A DNA stretch of 64,000 nucleotides, taken from positions 124,001 to 188,000 of the forward strand of contig DASUEU010000037.1 in the NCBI GenBank assembly GCA_036274895.1, written 5' to 3'. The DNA comes from CALMKX01 sp036274895 (lineage in GTDB: Bacteria > Acidobacteriota > Thermoanaerobaculia > Multivoradales > SZUA-115). This document shows positions 63,399-64,000 of this stretch, one piece after another. The first letter of the stretch is position 1. Each line of letters opens with the position of its first letter. The translations under genes were made by a program, and so were the position numbers. Under the pieces are notes generated by a model, which was not told the origin of the DNA, did not search any database, and worked only from the letters and a program-made list of their open reading frames with translations.

Positions 63399-64000
63399 AT
63401 GTCCCGCCCCCGCTTGCTCCAGCCCGTCCTGGCGAAGGCGCTGGACCTCTTCCCGGCGGTTCTCGTCACGGGTCCTCGCCAGTCCGGCAAGACCACGCTG
63501 GTGCGCGAGATGGCACCCGGCCAGGCAGCCTACCTCTCCCTCGACGACCCCCTGGTCCGGGCGGTCGCCCGCTCCGACCCGAACGGCTTACTCGTTCGCT
63601 ACGCCGAGGCCCTGACGATCCTCGACGAGGTCCAGCACGCACCGGAGCTCCTCACCTACCTGAAGCTGCGGATCGACCAGGAGCGCCACCGGGTGGGCCG
63701 TTTTCTGCTCACCGGCTCGCAGCAGTTCGGCCTGATGGCAGGGGTCTCGGAGTCGCTGGCCGGGCGCGTGGCGATTCTCGAGCTGCTGCCCTTCTCGCTC
63801 CTGGAGTTGCCCAAGGGGCACCGAGAGGATCTGGCCACCATGCTCTGGAACGGTTTCTACCCGGAGCCGGCCCTGTACCCTGAGCGCCGCGATCTCTGGC
63901 TGAGCTCCTACGTCCAGACCTACGTCGAGCGGGACGTGCGCCAACTGGTCAATGTCCAGGATCTGGCTGCCTTCGAGACCTTCCTCAGCCTGGTCGCCGC
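63399..64000 (+). CDS. AAA ATPase with DUF4143 (partial)
   Basis: The first 200 residues of an AAA_14/DUF4143 protein are visible. The P-loop is VTGPRQSGKTTLVREM (about 24-39), Walker B LTILDEVQHAPEL, and the sensor LLTGSQQFGLMAGVSESLAGRV. The DUF4143 lid begins LWNGFYPEPAL and SSYVQTYVERDVRQL. The rest lies past the window edge. Such ATPases are mobile accessory genes of unknown function. The start at 63399 gives the usual N-terminus and a probably leaderless transcript. Confidence 0.9.
   Translation, partial: MSRPRLLQPVLAKALDLFPAVLVTGPRQSGKTTLVREMAPGQAAYLSLDDPLVRAVARSDPNGLLVRYAEALTILDEVQHAPELLTYLKLRIDQERHRVGRFLLTGSQQFGLMAGVSESLAGRVAILELLPFSLLELPKGHREDLATMLWNGFYPEPALYPERRDLWLSSYVQTYVERDVRQLVNVQDLAAFETFLSLVA

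Overview
This window comes from a high-GC, aerobically respiring, Gram-negative-type bacterium. The evidence is the outer-membrane beta-barrel proteins, lipoproteins, periplasmic multihaem cytochromes and a complete alternative complex III (ACIII) operon fused to an A2-type caa3 oxidase. Gene content and style are most reminiscent of Acidobacteriota (for example a Thermoanaerobaculia-like lineage), but that is inference; no rRNA, tRNA or ribosomal protein gene is present to settle it. Coding density is very high, genes often overlap by 4 nt, GTG and TTG starts are common, and at least nine genes look leaderless (a TANNNT box 6-8 nt before the start codon and no Shine-Dalgarno).

Layout. 1-13.7 kb: a clipped minus-strand gene, a small outer-membrane protein, a large secreted pullulanase with four X25-type modules, a VapBC pair, a CAAX-protease-like M48 peptidase, a D-aminoacylase-like amidohydrolase, a VOC protein, a LuxC-like acyl-CoA reductase, a porin, and a MauE-like plus thioredoxin-like redox pair. 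13.7-18.3 kb: an FHA-RDD membrane protein, UvrA and a small secreted protein. 18.4-22.1 kb: an accessory island with Phd-ParE, a three-domain Mrr-like nuclease / Ser-Thr kinase / FGE-fold protein, and a second VapBC. 22.2-33.5 kb: DUF998, GNAT, PBP1b, an ABC-F ATPase, a small membrane protein, a secreted TPR-CHAT protein, and a divergent sigma / anti-sigma pair.

33.5-40.5 kb: a four-gene, fully overlapping operon cysM-mec-cysO-moeZ for protein-thiocarboxylate-dependent cysteine synthesis, a divergent sulfite-oxidase-like protein, a rhomboid protease, a tiny membrane protein and a FadB-like multifunctional beta-oxidation enzyme. 40.7-43.3 kb: a compact electron-transfer operon (about 10-haem cytochrome c, DUF3365 monohaem protein, membrane cytochrome b). 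43.3-46.2 kb: a ParA-like ATPase / roadblock / DUF4388-roadblock / H-NOX operon, which I consider the most novel-looking system here.

46.3-63.2 kb: respiratory assembly and structure genes. ctaB-sco-DUF420 is followed by a short two-gene plus-strand TA module. Then, read from 63.2 kb downward, comes the 14-gene ACIII-caa3 operon: actA-B-C-D-E-F, a small membrane protein, sco, ctaC-D-E-F, an HD hydrolase and a cytochrome c lipoprotein. A perfect Crp/Fnr-like inverted repeat (TGTGA-N6-TCACA) and a sigma70-like promoter precede it. The window ends inside a plus-strand AAA/DUF4143 ATPase with its own strong AT-rich promoter.
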